Source: Pseudomonadota bacterium
GTDB lineage: Bacteria > Pseudomonadota > Gammaproteobacteria > GCA-001735895
Length of the DNA stretch: 39,911 nucleotides
Reading direction: 5' to 3'
NCBI GenBank assembly: GCA_022563685.1
Contig: JADFMY010000014.1
Span: forward strand, 1-39,911
The translations under genes and the position numbers were made by a program. This document shows positions 25,125 to 35,685 of the stretch, in pieces; the first letter of the stretch is position 1, and the number at the start of each line of letters is the position of its first letter. The notes under the pieces are model-generated. The model saw only the letters and a list, made by a program, of their open reading frames with translations, did no database searches and was not told where the DNA came from.

Positions 25125-25852
25125 TCCTGATTCCCGCTATTGATTTGAAACAGGGCCATTGCGTACGACTGCGCCAGGGGCGCATGGAAGACAGTACTGT
25201 GTTTTCGGATGATCCGGTTTCGATGGCAGGAAAATGGGTATCGCAGGGTTGCAAACGGCTGCATCTGGTTGACCTCGATGGCGCCTTCGAAGGCGCGCCG
25301 GTGAATGCCGATGTCATCGAGGAAATCACCGCCGCATATCCGGGGTTACCGATTCAGATTGGTGGCGGTATCCGTACCGTCGATACGGTTGAAGCTTACC
25401 TCGAGGCAGGTGTCAGCTATGTTATTATCGGCACGCAAGCAGTCAAGAAACCCGAGTTTGTCACCGAACTGTGCGCTGAATTTCCCGGCAATGTGATCAT
25501 CGGTATTGACGCGAGGGATGGAATGGTCGCGGTGCAGGGCTGGGCCGAAGATTCCGATCATGCGGCAGAAACCCTGGCGCGGCGCTTCGAAGATCAGGGC
25601 GTTGCGGCCATCGTATACACCGATATCAGCCGTGACGGCATGATGCAAGGGGTAAACGTAGAAGCGACAAAAGCACTCGCCGAAGCGGTGAGTATTCCAG
25701 TAATTGCCTCGGGTGGCGTGACCGACATGGAAGACATTAAGAAACTTAACAGCGTTAAAGATTCAGGTATTGAGGGAATAATCATTGGCCGTGCACTGTA
25801 CGAACGGGCGATTAGTCTGGTGGAAGCCCAGGAATATCTCGATCAACATTAA
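25121..25852 (+). CDS. hisA: ProFAR isomerase (phosphoribosylformimino-AICAR phosphate isomerase)
   Basis: 243 residues, a TIM barrel with half-barrel symmetry. The catalytic Asp residues are D8 in [14 protein letters not shown] and the one in [15 protein letters not shown]; phosphate-binding loops are GGGIR and ASGGV. It opens the ribose ring of ProFAR to give PRFAR, the substrate of HisHF. Confidence 0.96.
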   Translation: MILIPAIDLKQGHCVRLRQGRMEDSTVFSDDPVSMAGKWVSQGCKRLHLVDLDGAFEGAPVNADVIEEITAAYPGLPIQIGGGIRTVDTVEAYLEAGVSYVIIGTQAVKKPEFVTELCAEFPGNVIIGIDARDGMVAVQGWAEDSDHAAETLARRFEDQGVAAIVYTDISRDGMMQGVNVEATKALAEAVSIPVIASGGVTDMEDIKKLNSVKDSGIEGIIIGRALYERAISLVEAQEYLDQH

Positions 25853-25868
25853 GTATTGCCCGAAAAGC

Positions 25869-26642
25869 ATGCCACTCGCGAAACGAATTATCCCCTGCCT
25901 TGATGTCGATAATGGGCGTGTTGTCAAAGGGGTGAAATTTGTTGAAATTCGCGACGCCGGCGATCCGGTAGAAAATGCCCGGCGTTATAATCTCGAAGGG
26001 GCCGACGAACTGACATTTCTCGATATTACCGCGAGTTCGGATGATCGGGAAACCATGGTGCACGTGGTCGAGGCGGTCGCCAGAGAAGTGTTTATCCCGT
26101 TAACCGTCGGTGGTGGGATAAGGAGGATTTCCGATATTCGGCGTCTGTTAAACGCCGGGGCAGATAAGGTGAGTATCAATACTGCCGCGGTGTTTAACCC
26201 TGAATTTGTACAACAGGCGTCGAGTAAATTTGGATCGCAGTGTATCGTGGTGGCGGTAGATGCAAAAAGAGTCAGTGAAGACGGCCAACCGGGCCGCTGG
26301 GAAATTTTCACCCATGGTGGGCGCAGAGCAACTGGCATCGACGCCATCGAATGGACGTGTAAAATGGATCGATATGGTGCGGGAGAAATTCTTTTGACCA
26401 GCATGGATCGGGATGGAACAAAAATCGGATTCGACAATGAGCTCACTCGACGGGTTTCGGAAGCAGTCGGGATACCTGTGATTGCCTCGGGAGGTGTCGG
26501 CAACCTGCAGCATCTGGCCGATGGTGTGTTAAAGGGTAAGGCCGATGCAGTGCTGGCCGCGAGTATATTTCATTTTGGCGAATACCGTATCGGTGAGGCC
26601 AAGGCTTACATGGCGTCGTGCGGCATTGAGATGCGACTCTAA
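25869..26642 (+). CDS. hisF: Imidazole glycerol phosphate synthase, cyclase subunit
   Basis: 257 residues from the ATG at 25869. An in-frame start further upstream would run through the end of hisA and add residues not found in the family, whereas [20 protein letters not shown] is the canonical N-terminus. The catalytic Asp pair is in CLDVD and in [16 protein letters not shown] barrel; makes IGP and AICAR from PRFAR and ammonia. The stop shares one base with the hisI start. Confidence 0.96.
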   Translation: MPLAKRIIPCLDVDNGRVVKGVKFVEIRDAGDPVENARRYNLEGADELTFLDITASSDDRETMVHVVEAVAREVFIPLTVGGGIRRISDIRRLLNAGADKVSINTAAVFNPEFVQQASSKFGSQCIVVAVDAKRVSEDGQPGRWEIFTHGGRRATGIDAIEWTCKMDRYGAGEILLTSMDRDGTKIGFDNELTRRVSEAVGIPVIASGGVGNLQHLADGVLKGKADAVLAASIFHFGEYRIGEAKAYMASCGIEMRL

Positions 26643-27022
26643 TGGCTAACTGGCTCGATCAGGTGCAGTGGAACAGCGACGGACTTGTGCCGGCAATCGC
26701 GCAGGATGTCGAATCTGGCGAAGTATTAATGATGGCCTGGATGAACCGGAAGGCGCTGGAATTGACCAGAGAAAAAGGTCGCGCGATCTACTGGTCGCGC
26801 TCTCGCCAACAACTATGGTACAAAGGTGAATCATCAGGTCACGTCCAGAAACTGGAGGAAATTCGCATTGATTGCGATGCAGATGTCGTATTATTGCAGG
26901 TCAGGCAACAGGGCGGTATCGCCTGCCATACCGGCCGGCGGCGTTGTTTCTTCCGCGTATTGAAAAACGGTGAGTGGCAAATCGACGAAGAAGTAATCGA
27001 GGGAATCAGTGATTCCCAATAA
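26642..27022 (+). CDS. hisI: Phosphoribosyl-AMP cyclohydrolase
   Basis: 126 residues, the stand-alone HisI domain. It hydrolyses the adenine ring of PR-AMP. Conserved parts are [31 protein letters not shown], the metal-binding DCDAD and [10 protein letters not shown] (zinc ligands). In many gammaproteobacteria HisI is fused to HisE; here the two are separate genes 18 bp apart. Confidence 0.95.
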   Translation: MANWLDQVQWNSDGLVPAIAQDVESGEVLMMAWMNRKALELTREKGRAIYWSRSRQQLWYKGESSGHVQKLEEIRIDCDADVVLLQVRQQGGIACHTGRRRCFFRVLKNGEWQIDEEVIEGISDSQ

Positions 27023-27040
27023 TCCCGAAGAGATTTATCG

Positions 27041-27361
27041 ATGAGTGATGATATACTTGCGCGCTTGATGGCAGTACTGGAATCAAGAAAGGATGCAGAC
27101 CCAAAGACATCCTATGTCGCGAGTCTGTACGACGAAGGTCTTGATGCGATACTGAAAAAAATCGGCGAAGAATCCATCGAGACAATCATTGCCGCAAAAT
27201 CGGGTGATAAACAACAAATTGTTTATGAAACAGCTGATATGTGGTTTCATAGTCTGGTATTGTTGGCACAACAAAATTTAACAGCGCAGCAGGTTCTGGA
27301 CGAACTGGATCGACGCTTCGGTTTATCCGGGATCGATGAAAAGGCAGCGCGACAAAAGTAA
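27041..27361 (+). CDS. hisE: Phosphoribosyl-ATP pyrophosphatase
   Basis: 106 residues, all-alpha MazG-like fold. It removes pyrophosphate from PR-ATP. The signature [37 protein letters not shown] and [15 protein letters not shown] carries the acidic metal-binding residues. GAAGAG precedes the ATG. tatA follows 11 bp later, so his and tat genes are probably on one transcript. Confidence 0.94.
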   Translation: MSDDILARLMAVLESRKDADPKTSYVASLYDEGLDAILKKIGEESIETIIAAKSGDKQQIVYETADMWFHSLVLLAQQNLTAQQVLDELDRRFGLSGIDEKAARQK

Positions 27362-27372
27362 TGAGGTGAAAA

Positions 27373-27603
27373 ATGGGTTTTGGTGGAATTAGTATGTGGT
27401 CACTATTATTGATTTTGGCTATCGTGATTCTATTATTCGGCACTAAAAAGCTGCGTAATATAGGTGGCGACCTCGGTGGCGCGATCAAGAGTTTCAAGAA
27501 ATCGATCAAAGACGAAGAAACAGCCAAGTCAGAGCAGGATAAGAATGACGGACATGTGATTGAGGGGAAGGTCACGGAAGAAAAATCAGACAAAATTTCT
27601 TAA
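27373..27603 (+). CDS. tatA: Sec-independent translocase subunit TatA
   Basis: 76 residues: a short N-terminal membrane helix ([17 protein letters not shown]), the FG hinge, an amphipathic helix ([20 protein letters not shown]) and a charged tail. It forms the protein-conducting part of the Tat system for folded, twin-arginine proteins. AGGTGA lies six to eleven bases before the ATG. Confidence 0.94.
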   Translation: MGFGGISMWSLLLILAIVILLFGTKKLRNIGGDLGGAIKSFKKSIKDEETAKSEQDKNDGHVIEGKVTEEKSDKIS

Positions 27604-27666
27604 AGGCACCTTCAGTTCCAGTATTTTCATAGTCACCCTCGAATCATTTGCTTTTAGAGTTTCCTG

Positions 27667-28188
27667 ATGTTTGACATTGGCTTTACCGAAATGATGTTGA
27701 TAGGCATCGTTGCCCTGGTGGTCATCGGGCCTGAGCGGCTACCGGCGGTGGCACGCACCGCGGGTAAATACTTCTCCAAACTCCGTAATTTCATGTCGAG
27801 TGTACGGGCGGATGTCGAAAGTGAATTAAAAGCCGACGAATTACGACAGATATTCGAAAAACAACAGGAGGAAATACAGTCCCTGAAGGAAGTGGTGAGC
27901 GATGTTGGTAAGGATATTGGGCTATCGGATATCGCCAATTCGATTAGCGATACGAATCCTGAACCAGAAGTCACTCCCAAACCAGCGACGAATTCGATAG
28001 CCAGGCCAAAACCCAAAGCTAAACCGAAAGCCAGGGCCAGGGCTAAATCGAAAGCCGTAGCGAAAACGAAGCTCAGTCCCAAAAACAAGGCGAAGGCAGA
28101 AATAAAAGCCAAATCGAAGGCCAAACCCAGGTCTAAGGCTAAATCAAAAGCCAGGCCCCGAGCTAAATCTGTGGTGAAGGAAGGCTAG
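27667..28188 (+). CDS. tatB: Sec-independent translocase subunit TatB
   Basis: 173 residues. The N-terminus [20 protein letters not shown] contains the Glu and the helix typical of TatB, followed by [19 protein letters not shown] and an amphipathic region. The last 55 residues are a low-complexity Lys/Ala/Pro/Arg tail of KAKPKA-like units, of the type seen in variable TatB tails and probably unstructured. Forms the receptor with TatC. Confidence 0.93.
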   Translation: MFDIGFTEMMLIGIVALVVIGPERLPAVARTAGKYFSKLRNFMSSVRADVESELKADELRQIFEKQQEEIQSLKEVVSDVGKDIGLSDIANSISDTNPEPEVTPKPATNSIARPKPKAKPKARARAKSKAVAKTKLSPKNKAKAEIKAKSKAKPRSKAKSKARPRAKSVVKEG

Positions 28189-28238
28189 TCTGGTGTTTCT
28201 CAGTGACTCAACATTTCTCAGGTGCGGAAGTCATTCGT

Positions 28239-29162
28239 ATGGCTGAACAAGATACGATCGAGGAATCCAAAGCCGGTAGCCTGATGTCTCACCTGATTGA
28301 ACTGCGCGATCGCGTGGTGCGTATGATGTTGGCGATTCTGGTCATATTTCTCGGCCTGTTTTACTGGGCAAACGATATATATATCTACCTGGCCGCGCCG
28401 TTGACCCGCCATTTGCCGGAAGGGTCGACCATGATCGCGATAGACGTCGCATCGCCATTTTTAACGCCGTTTAAGCTCGTGCTGATGTTATCGGTATTCC
28501 TTGCGATGCCGGTCATTTTGTATCAATTCTGGGCTTTTGTGGCGCCCGGTCTGTATCACAAAGAAAAGCGCATCGCCGGACCTCTGCTGGTGTCGAGTAT
28601 TTTGCTGTTTTACACCGGGATGGCATTCGCCTATTACGTCGTTTTTCCGTTGGTATTCGGGTTTTTTACCTCGATTGGCCCGGAAATGGTCAGCATCTCG
28701 ACCGACATTGGACGTTATCTCGACTTCGTGTTGGCTTTGTTTTTTGGTTTCGGAATCGCATTTGAAGTGCCGATAGCGACCATAATTTTAGTCGCTATCG
28801 GCGTGACCACACCAAAGAAACTTGCCGAGAAGCGCCCCTACGTGGTTGTCTGCGCATTCATCATGGGCATGTTCCTGACACCTCCTGACGTGATTTCACA
28901 GGTATTGTTGGCCATTCCGATATTGATATTGTTTGAAGCGGGCCTAATCGCATCGAAAATTATATTTAAGGATCGCCTGGTACAGGATGAACTGTATGAA
29001 AGGAACGCTGCCACCGATCAGGACGACGATAAATCACAGGCCAAATCCGATTATCAACCACTCACGGACGAAGAAATGAAAGCCGAGCTGGATCGGGTCG
29101 AGGACGAAGAATCTAATACACCCGACGTGGATGACGCCAGCGAGACCGACAAAAAACAGTAA
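28239..29162 (+). CDS. tatC: Sec-independent translocase subunit TatC
   Basis: 307 residues from the ATG at 28239, chosen because GCGGAAG stands about nine bases upstream; a GTG at 28203 would add 12 residues with a poorer site. The conserved [15 protein letters not shown] start, the six membrane segments and [18 protein letters not shown] are characteristic. The last 60 residues form a strongly acidic cytoplasmic tail ([16 protein letters not shown]), longer than in E. coli. Binds the twin-arginine signal with TatB. Confidence 0.94.
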   Translation: MAEQDTIEESKAGSLMSHLIELRDRVVRMMLAILVIFLGLFYWANDIYIYLAAPLTRHLPEGSTMIAIDVASPFLTPFKLVLMLSVFLAMPVILYQFWAFVAPGLYHKEKRIAGPLLVSSILLFYTGMAFAYYVVFPLVFGFFTSIGPEMVSISTDIGRYLDFVLALFFGFGIAFEVPIATIILVAIGVTTPKKLAEKRPYVVVCAFIMGMFLTPPDVISQVLLAIPILILFEAGLIASKIIFKDRLVQDELYERNAATDQDDDKSQAKSDYQPLTDEEMKAELDRVEDEESNTPDVDDASETDKKQ

Positions 29163-29222
29163 CCCCACCCTTAAAGTGCGATAAGATTCAGCGCGGTCGC
29201 ACCCGCCTACACTGAATTAGCA

Positions 29223-30764
29223 ATGCCGAAAAATAATACTTCGCTTAGAAGCCCTGTTTTACTCATCATTCTTGATGGATTTGGGCTGAACCCCAGCCCG
29301 GATAATAATGCCGTGGTAGAGGCGAATACGCCAAATTTCGATCACTATTTCTCTTCACATCCCTTGACCAGGCTGGAAGCCTCGGGCGCAGGGGTTGGAT
29401 TACCCAAAGGGCAGATGGGTAACTCGGAAGTAGGTCATATGACCATCGGCAGCGGCATGCTAGTCAAGCAGGATCTGGTACGTATCGATGACGCGATAAA
29501 AGACCATAGTTTTTTTAAAAACCCAGCGCTGCTGAGTGCGGTCGAGTCTTCTCGGGCTAGCGGTCGCCCGTTACACCTGATTGGACTGGTTTCCGATGGT
29601 GGGGTGCACAGTCATATAGACCATTTGAAGGCCCTGATCAACCTGGCTCACCAGCATGACGTGATCGCGCAGGTTCATATGATTACCGATGGCCGCGATA
29701 CGCCACCACAGGCAGCGACAGGATATCTGCCCGAGCTGGAGGCAGTATTGCAAAAATGCGATGGCTTGATCGGGTCCATATCAGGACGCTACTATGCAAT
29801 GGATCGGGATGCGCGATGGGACAGGGTGCAACTCGCCTGGAATGCATTAGTGGAATCTCGTGGGCGGCATGCCGAGTCTGCCGAGCTGGCGATTCAACAA
29901 AGCTACAAGCGTGGTATTTACGACGAATTTATTTTACCGACCCTGCTGCCCGGTTTTACTCCCGTGCAAGGTGGCGATGGATTGATATTTTTTAACTTTC
30001 GCAATGATCGCGCAAAGCAATTATCGGCGGCATTCGCAAGTGAAAAATTCGATCATTTTGACCGTGGTAATAACTTTAGCCCCATTACCGTAACCTGTAT
30101 GACCTATTACGATGCGAAACTGGCGTCTCCGGTGGCGTTTTCTCCCATTCATCCTGAAGTCACCCTGAGTAGTCTGGTGAGCGAGGCAGGCTATCAGCAA
30201 CTGCATTGCGCCGAAACGGAAAAGTTTCCGCATGTCACCTTTTTCTTTAATGGTGGGCGGGAACAATGTTTTGTCGGGGAAGATCGCAACCTGATTGATT
30301 CGCCCAAAGTCGCTACTTACGATTTGCAACCCGAAATGAGTGCGCCACAGGTTGCCGATACAATGATCGAAGCCTTGAAATCGCATCGCTACGAATTCCT
30401 CCTGGTGAACTTTGCTAATGGCGATATGGTTGGGCATACGGCGGTGCGCGACGCGATTATCGAGGCCGTAGAAGTGCTGGATCGAGAGGTGGGCCGAGTG
30501 CTGGATGTTGCGATGGAATTAGGGTATTCGATAGTACTAACAGCCGACCATGGTAACTGCGATGAAATGGTTGATCCAGTGAGTGGAGAACCCCGCACCC
30601 AGCACTCTCAGCATCCTGTTCCCTGCCTGGTAATCGACAAACAGGTTCAAACTCTTGCTTCAGGTGGTAATCTGTCTGCTATCGCACCGACGGTGTTGCA
30701 GTTGATGGGCATTCCGAAACCGCCAGTGATGACAGGTGAATCATTGATTCTCGACAAACTATAA
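29223..30764 (+). CDS. gpmI: 2,3-bisphosphoglycerate-independent phosphoglycerate mutase
   Basis: 513 residues. Interconverts 3- and 2-phosphoglycerate with manganese. The alkaline-phosphatase-like core starts LLIILDGFGLNPSPDNNAV; the phosphorylated Ser is in KGQMGNSEVGHMTIGSG; metal ligands are in VNFANGDMVGHT and LTADHGNCDEM. No clear Shine-Dalgarno. It is separated by 60 bp from tatC and by 58 bp from the next gene. Confidence 0.96.
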   Translation: MPKNNTSLRSPVLLIILDGFGLNPSPDNNAVVEANTPNFDHYFSSHPLTRLEASGAGVGLPKGQMGNSEVGHMTIGSGMLVKQDLVRIDDAIKDHSFFKNPALLSAVESSRASGRPLHLIGLVSDGGVHSHIDHLKALINLAHQHDVIAQVHMITDGRDTPPQAATGYLPELEAVLQKCDGLIGSISGRYYAMDRDARWDRVQLAWNALVESRGRHAESAELAIQQSYKRGIYDEFILPTLLPGFTPVQGGDGLIFFNFRNDRAKQLSAAFASEKFDHFDRGNNFSPITVTCMTYYDAKLASPVAFSPIHPEVTLSSLVSEAGYQQLHCAETEKFPHVTFFFNGGREQCFVGEDRNLIDSPKVATYDLQPEMSAPQVADTMIEALKSHRYEFLLVNFANGDMVGHTAVRDAIIEAVEVLDREVGRVLDVAMELGYSIVLTADHGNCDEMVDPVSGEPRTQHSQHPVPCLVIDKQVQTLASGGNLSAIAPTVLQLMGIPKPPVMTGESLILDKL

Positions 30765-30822
30765 GAGATTTTAAAACCATTATTAGTTAATATATAACGC
30801 AAATTACGGGATAATAAACGCC

Positions 30823-31482
30823 ATGGCTGCAATAACGGAAACGCTATCCAGTACCACACTGTTCAGTGGGATGGAGCCTGACGACATCGAAGTAGTCGCG
30901 TCGCAGACCGTGATCAAGAAGTTTCCCAAAAACACCGTGATTGTCGGTCAGGGCGACGAAACCGATTCCCTGTATATCATCGTTCAGGGCAAGGTCGATG
31001 TTTTTCTGCATAACGACAAGGGCAAGGAAATCATTATCAACACGCTGGGCGAGTGTGAAACCTTTGGTGAACTGGCGCCGCTTGGTGGCATTCCGCGTCA
31101 GGCCAGCATTATCACCACTGAAGATTCTATTTTTGGCATTATTTCGCGCCAGGTGTTCGTGGACACTCTGTTGGCCAAGCCATCGATTAGCATGCGCATC
31201 ATCGACCTGCTGATTTCACGTATTCAGGATCTGACCGAGGAGGTCAGTAGTCTCGCGCTGGAAGATGTGTATAACCGGGTAGTGCGGGTTTTGTACAAGC
31301 ACGCCGCCGAAGTTGGTGAAAAGCTCATCACTGAAAAGCTGACACAACAGGACATTGCCAGCCGTGTAGGTGCGACGCGTGAGATGGTACACCGCATACT
31401 GAAGGAATTAAAAACCGGTGGTTATATTTCCATCGAGGGCAAACATATTACGATCGAAAAAAAGCTCCCGCCGGGCTGGTAA
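30823..31482 (+). CDS. Crp/Fnr-family transcription regulator
   Basis: 219 residues. The N-terminal cyclic-nucleotide-binding beta barrel (about 15-120) has LYIIVQGKVDVFLHNDKGKE and FGELAPLGGIPRQASI, a phosphate-binding-cassette-like stretch; the C-terminal winged helix has LTQQDIASRVGATREMVHRI. It has a single Cys, so it lacks the four-Cys iron-sulfur sensor of Fnr. The ligand is not clear. The AT-rich 58-bp upstream gap has a weak promoter-like pair (TTAATA-17-GATAAT, 30787-30815) that would give a nearly leaderless message; there is no Shine-Dalgarno. Confidence 0.88.
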   Translation: MAAITETLSSTTLFSGMEPDDIEVVASQTVIKKFPKNTVIVGQGDETDSLYIIVQGKVDVFLHNDKGKEIIINTLGECETFGELAPLGGIPRQASIITTEDSIFGIISRQVFVDTLLAKPSISMRIIDLLISRIQDLTEEVSSLALEDVYNRVVRVLYKHAAEVGEKLITEKLTQQDIASRVGATREMVHRILKELKTGGYISIEGKHITIEKKLPPGW

Positions 31483-31523
31483 TTGCGACCCCCTCACCCA
31501 ATCGAAACACGAGGTAACCGGTA

Positions 31524-32261
31524 GTGTCAGGTCACAGCAAATGGGCTAATATTCAACATCGTAAAAAGGCCCAGGATGCCAAACGAGGCAAACTATTCAC
31601 CCGTCTCATTCGTGAAATCGTTGTGGCCGCCAGGGCAGGCGGTTCTGACCTGGATGCAAATTCCACACTGCGCACCGCTGTAGATAAGGCTAAAAGCCAG
31701 AGCGTTCCCAAGGATGCAATCGATCGGGCGGTGAAAAGGGGTGCGGGGGAGCTGGATGGCTCCGATTACGAAGAAATCCGCTACGAAGGATACGGTCCCG
31801 CCGGCATCGCCTTTATCGTCGACTGCCTGTCGGATAACCGAAATCGAACGGTCGCAGAAGTACGGCATGCATTCACCAAAGCAGGTGGAAACCTGGGACA
31901 AACCGGGTCGGTGGCTTATATGTTTTCGAATCTCGGTGTCCTGCTTTATTCACCTGAGCACGACGAAGACAGTATTATCGAGGCAGCGCTCGAAGCGGGT
32001 GCAGAAGACGTGATCGTCGCCGACGATGGTAGTATCGAGGTATTGACCTCTCCCGAGGAATACCTGCAGGTCAAACAGGCGATGACCGACGCTGGGCTTG
32101 AACCCGAAGAATCCGACCTGACCATGCGCGCGAGCACCAATACTCTACTCGATGCCGACGACGGCGCCAGGGTAGTCAGTCTGATCGATATGCTCGAGCG
32201 TTCGGATGACGTGCAAGAAGTCTATTTCAACGCCGAAATTCCGGAACAGGCGTATGAGTAA
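31524..32261 (+). CDS. yebC: YebC/PmpR family protein (TACO1-like)
   Basis: 245 residues from a GTG at 31524, with GAGGT about 11 bases upstream. The start SGHSKWANIQHRKKAQDAKR and the AVKRGAGELDGSDYEEIRYE segment are diagnostic. It has been described both as a DNA-binding regulator and, more recently, as a translation factor that relieves stalling. It precedes ruvC, its standard neighbour. Confidence 0.96.
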   Translation: MSGHSKWANIQHRKKAQDAKRGKLFTRLIREIVVAARAGGSDLDANSTLRTAVDKAKSQSVPKDAIDRAVKRGAGELDGSDYEEIRYEGYGPAGIAFIVDCLSDNRNRTVAEVRHAFTKAGGNLGQTGSVAYMFSNLGVLLYSPEHDEDSIIEAALEAGAEDVIVADDGSIEVLTSPEEYLQVKQAMTDAGLEPEESDLTMRASTNTLLDADDGARVVSLIDMLERSDDVQEVYFNAEIPEQAYE

Positions 32262-32299
32262 TCTAGCCTGCGTATTGCACGACGGGACACTTTAATTCA

Positions 32300-32824
32300 G
32301 TGATTATCCTGGGCGTGGATCCTGGATCCAGAACAACCGGTTTCGGACTGATCGACAATCAACTGGACCGGATGGTCTATATCCATAGCGGTTTTCTCAA
32401 GATAAAGGGTGACCGCCTGCCCGAGCGACTCGGGCAAATTTACCAGCAAATTGAAGCAGTAATTGCCACGTATCGCCCTGAGCATTTGAGCATCGAGCAG
32501 GTTTTTATGCACCGCAATGCAGATTCGGCGCTAAAACTCGGCCAGGCGCGTGGTGCAGCAATTTGCGCGGCGTATCAGGCAGGCCTCGAAATTACCGAGT
32601 ATGCACCTAGAGAAATCAAGCAGGCCGTGGTTGGCAAGGGTGCCGCAAGCAAGGATCAGGTTCAGCACATGGTTAAACATTTACTGGGATTGCGCGCGCC
32701 GTTGCAGGAAGACGAGGCCGATGGACTGGCGATTGCTATTTGCCATGCACAATTTTATGCTACGCAGCAAAAAACCGGGATAGACGCCAAATTGCTTAAA
32801 CGTCGGAGAACCAGACGCAGATGA
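32300..32824 (+). CDS. ruvC: Holliday junction endonuclease RuvC
   Basis: 174 residues from a GTG at 32300. RNase-H-like resolvase. The four acidic catalytic residues are seen in ILGVDPGSRTTGFG (D7), LSIEQVF (Glu) and QEDEADGLAIAICHAQF (two Asp). The stop overlaps the ruvA ATG by four bases. Confidence 0.96.
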   Translation: MIILGVDPGSRTTGFGLIDNQLDRMVYIHSGFLKIKGDRLPERLGQIYQQIEAVIATYRPEHLSIEQVFMHRNADSALKLGQARGAAICAAYQAGLEITEYAPREIKQAVVGKGAASKDQVQHMVKHLLGLRAPLQEDEADGLAIAICHAQFYATQQKTGIDAKLLKRRRTRRR

Positions 32825-33438
32825 TCGGTCGATTGACAGGCATACTGTCCGTAAAACGTGCTCCCCAGATTTTAATCGACTGCCGTGGGGTCGGGTATGA
32901 AGTCGATGTTTCTATGACTACCTTTTACCAGTTACCCGATGTGGGTGAGCAGTTAGCCATCTGGACCCATCTGCTGGTGAAGGAAGATTCGCATGCCCTG
33001 ATCGGGTTTAGCAGCGAGCAGGAACGTAAGCTGTTCCGCCAGCTAATTCGCATTAGCGGTGTGGGCGCGAAAATGGCTTTGACTATTTTATCCGGTATCG
33101 ACAACCGGGAGTTCGCACTGTGCGTCTCGCAAAATGACGTTGCCACCCTGACCCGGCTACCCGGAGTTGGCAAGAAGACTGCCGAACGATTGATCATCGA
33201 AATGCGCGATAAGCTGGGCGATCTTGTCCCTGACAGCCAGGCCGCCAGCGGCGTTGGGGCTTTGGCCGCAGGTCCCGAACGCTCGCACAAACGTGAAGCG
33301 ATCGAGGCGTTGCAGGCGCTCGGTTATAAACCGGTCGATGCCGAAAAAATGGTGCGGCAGGTGGAACCCAGCCTGGATTCGAACGTGAGTGCCGCTGAGG
33401 TCATTAAAAAAGCCTTGCAGGCATCGATTAGTCGATAG
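32821..33438 (+). CDS. ruvA: Holliday junction DNA helicase subunit RuvA
   Basis: 205 residues: N-terminal OB fold (MIGRLTGILSVKRAPQILID), two helix-hairpin-helix motifs (ISGVGAKMALTILSG and LPGVGKKTAERLIIEM) that grip the four-way junction, and a C-terminal domain (HKREAIEALQALGYKPVDAE) that contacts RuvB. Confidence 0.96.
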   Translation: MIGRLTGILSVKRAPQILIDCRGVGYEVDVSMTTFYQLPDVGEQLAIWTHLLVKEDSHALIGFSSEQERKLFRQLIRISGVGAKMALTILSGIDNREFALCVSQNDVATLTRLPGVGKKTAERLIIEMRDKLGDLVPDSQAASGVGALAAGPERSHKREAIEALQALGYKPVDAEKMVRQVEPSLDSNVSAAEVIKKALQASISR

Positions 33439-33444
33439 CCCTGC

Positions 33445-34464
33445 ATGAACGAACAACGTCTCATTGACCCGGAAGCGATTAGCGATGAACTCTCGCAGGA
33501 CCGGGCGTTGCGACCAAAACGATTAGAGGATTATGTCGGGCAGACGGAAGTTTGCGAACAGATGGAAATTTTTATTACGGCAGCCAAAAATCGAAGCGAA
33601 GCGCTCGACCATGTGCTGATATTCGGGCCGCCTGGTCTCGGAAAAACGACGCTGGCACACATCATCGCGAATGAAATGCAGGTAGGTTTGCGCCAGACCT
33701 CGGGGCCGGTACTGGAACGCCCCGGCGATCTTGCTGCTATCCTGACCAACCTGGAGCCACACGACGTCCTGTTTATCGACGAAATTCACCGGCTCAGCCC
33801 GGTAGTGGAAGAAATACTTTATCCTGCGCTCGAAGATTTTCAGCTCAACATCATGATCGGAGAAGGCCCTGCGGCGAGATCGATCAGGCTCGATCTGCCG
33901 CCTTTTACGCTGGTGGGTGCGACCACACGCGCGGGTCTCTTGACTTCGCCATTGCGCGATCGATTCGGCATCGTGCAGCGGCTGGAGTTTTACTCGGGCG
34001 AAGAATTGAGCATCATCGTTCGACGCTCGGCCGATCTGCTCAAAATCGAACTGGGTGAAGGGGGTGCAGCGGAACTGGCAGAGCGTTCGAGGGGGACGCC
34101 GAGAATAGCCAATCGTTTGCTACGGCGGGCACGGGATTATGCCGAGGTAAAGGCCGACGGTGTGATCGATACCGAGACCGCAAAGGCTGCGCTCGAAATG
34201 CTCAAGGTAGACCATACCGGGCTCGATCATATGGATCGCCGGTTGATTTTATCGCTGATCGAGAAATTTGACGGCGGACCCGTGGGCGTAGAAAGCCTGG
34301 CGGCGGCGATCGGCGAAGAGCGAGTTACCATAGAGGATGTCATCGAACCCTACCTGATTCAGCAGGGTTTTATGATGAGAACCCCGCGGGGGCGCGTGGT
34401 AACATCCCGGGCATATTCTCATTTCGGGTTCAAGTACAAAGGGCAGGGGGAAATCGACCTGTAG
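33445..34464 (+). CDS. ruvB: Holliday junction DNA helicase motor RuvB
   Basis: 339 residues, AAA+ ATPase that drives branch migration. Walker A is [12 protein letters not shown], Walker B is [34 protein letters not shown] is the sensor and beta-hairpin region; the C-terminal winged helix includes [12 protein letters not shown]. In many relatives ybgC follows; here tolQ comes next after 67 bp. Confidence 0.97.
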   Translation: MNEQRLIDPEAISDELSQDRALRPKRLEDYVGQTEVCEQMEIFITAAKNRSEALDHVLIFGPPGLGKTTLAHIIANEMQVGLRQTSGPVLERPGDLAAILTNLEPHDVLFIDEIHRLSPVVEEILYPALEDFQLNIMIGEGPAARSIRLDLPPFTLVGATTRAGLLTSPLRDRFGIVQRLEFYSGEELSIIVRRSADLLKIELGEGGAAELAERSRGTPRIANRLLRRARDYAEVKADGVIDTETAKAALEMLKVDHTGLDHMDRRLILSLIEKFDGGPVGVESLAAAIGEERVTIEDVIEPYLIQQGFMMRTPRGRVVTSRAYSHFGFKYKGQGEIDL

Positions 34465-34531
34465 ACCGCATTTACAGGCCTGAGCGATGCAAACCGAATT
34501 GGCGAAATTCAACACAAATAGATAAAACAAC

Positions 34532-35206
34532 ATGAATGAAACTTCCCTGCTTACACTGGTCGTGAATGCCAGTATTCCGGTTCAGTTTGTGCTCGTCATT
34601 TTGTTACTCGCCTCGGTAGGCTCCTGGGCGCTGATGTATGTCAAGCAAGGTTATATGAGGCAAAGCCAGGCCGAGGCCAAAACTTTCGAGGGTCGCTTCT
34701 GGTCTGGTATCAATCTCAGCGATTTGTTTGCCCAGCTGAGTGTGCGTCAGGAAAAACGCTTCGGACTGGAAGTGATATTCGAAAACGGCTTTCGTGAATT
34801 TGCGCGCGCAAGGAAGGCAGAGCTGGATAATAGTGCGGTAGTTCGTTCGGCGCACCGCGCGATGAAAATTTCGATGTCGCGTGAAATCGAAATGCTGGAA
34901 ACTAACCTGTCGTTTCTTGCGACCGTCGGTTCGGTCAGTCCGTACGTGGGTTTATTCGGTACCGTGTGGGGAATTATGGACTCGTTTCGCGCGCTTGCGG
35001 GTGTGCGTCAGGCGACCCTCGCGATGGTTGCCCCCGGAATTGCCGAAGCACTGATTGCGACCGCGATGGGATTGCTGGCGGCTATTCCAGCAGTAATCGC
35101 TTACAACAAATTTTCCACCGAAATTGACGAAATGATGACCCGGTACGAAAATTTCCTCGAGGAATTTACCGGGATCCTGCAGCGGCAGGCGCAGGCGCCT
35201 AAATAG
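34532..35206 (+). CDS. tolQ: Tol-Pal system inner-membrane proton channel subunit TolQ
   Basis: 224 residues with three membrane segments (about 15-35, 130-150 and 165-190). SFLATVGSVSPYVGLFGTVW and PGIAEALIATAMGLLAAIPA are the ExbB/TolQ signature. With TolR it uses the proton gradient to energise TolA during outer-membrane constriction at division. Confidence 0.96.
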   Translation: MNETSLLTLVVNASIPVQFVLVILLLASVGSWALMYVKQGYMRQSQAEAKTFEGRFWSGINLSDLFAQLSVRQEKRFGLEVIFENGFREFARARKAELDNSAVVRSAHRAMKISMSREIEMLETNLSFLATVGSVSPYVGLFGTVWGIMDSFRALAGVRQATLAMVAPGIAEALIATAMGLLAAIPAVIAYNKFSTEIDEMMTRYENFLEEFTGILQRQAQAPK

Positions 35207-35253
35207 TTATCCGCGACTTAATGACCAGTCTGCAAATATGAGGTGTGCATAAC

Positions 35254-35685
35254 ATGGCTCGATCCGGCCATACCAGGCGGCGCCTGCTTTCCGAAATTAA
35301 TGTGGTTCCCTACATCGATGTCATGCTGGTGCTGTTGATCATCTTCATGGTTACGGTACCCTTGCTGGAACAGGGTGTGGATGTCGAATTGCCGACCGCA
35401 CCGGCCAATCCACTCGATATAGATAGCCCCGAACCGATCGTAATTACCGTCGATGCCAAAGGTCGTATGTATCTCAATATAGCCAGTCAACCAGAATCGA
35501 GCATCGGTTCGGCTGTGCTGGTCGAGCAGGTAGCCGCCGCTTTACGTAAACAACCCAGACGACCGGTCATGGTGCGTGGTGACGCCAATGGGCCTTATCA
35601 AAATGTGATAAAAATACTGGTATTGCTGCAACAGGCAAATGTAGAGTCAGTGGGCCTGGTAACCGAGCCGCCGGAATTGAATTAG
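35254..35685 (+). CDS. tolR: Tol-Pal system protein TolR
   Basis: 143 residues from the ATG at 35254, with GAGGTG about 9 bases upstream; a GTG nine bases before would overlap that site. One membrane helix holds the essential Asp in NVVPYIDVMLVLLIIFMV; the periplasmic part ends with KILVLLQQANVESVGLVT. The TAG stop shares one base with the tolA GTG. Confidence 0.95.
   Translation: MARSGHTRRRLLSEINVVPYIDVMLVLLIIFMVTVPLLEQGVDVELPTAPANPLDIDSPEPIVITVDAKGRMYLNIASQPESSIGSAVLVEQVAAALRKQPRRPVMVRGDANGPYQNVIKILVLLQQANVESVGLVTEPPELN

Noticed and set aside
25785-25868. An upstream start for hisF inside hisA.
   Set aside because: The added residues do not resemble HisF, whose canonical N-terminus starts at the ATG at 25869.
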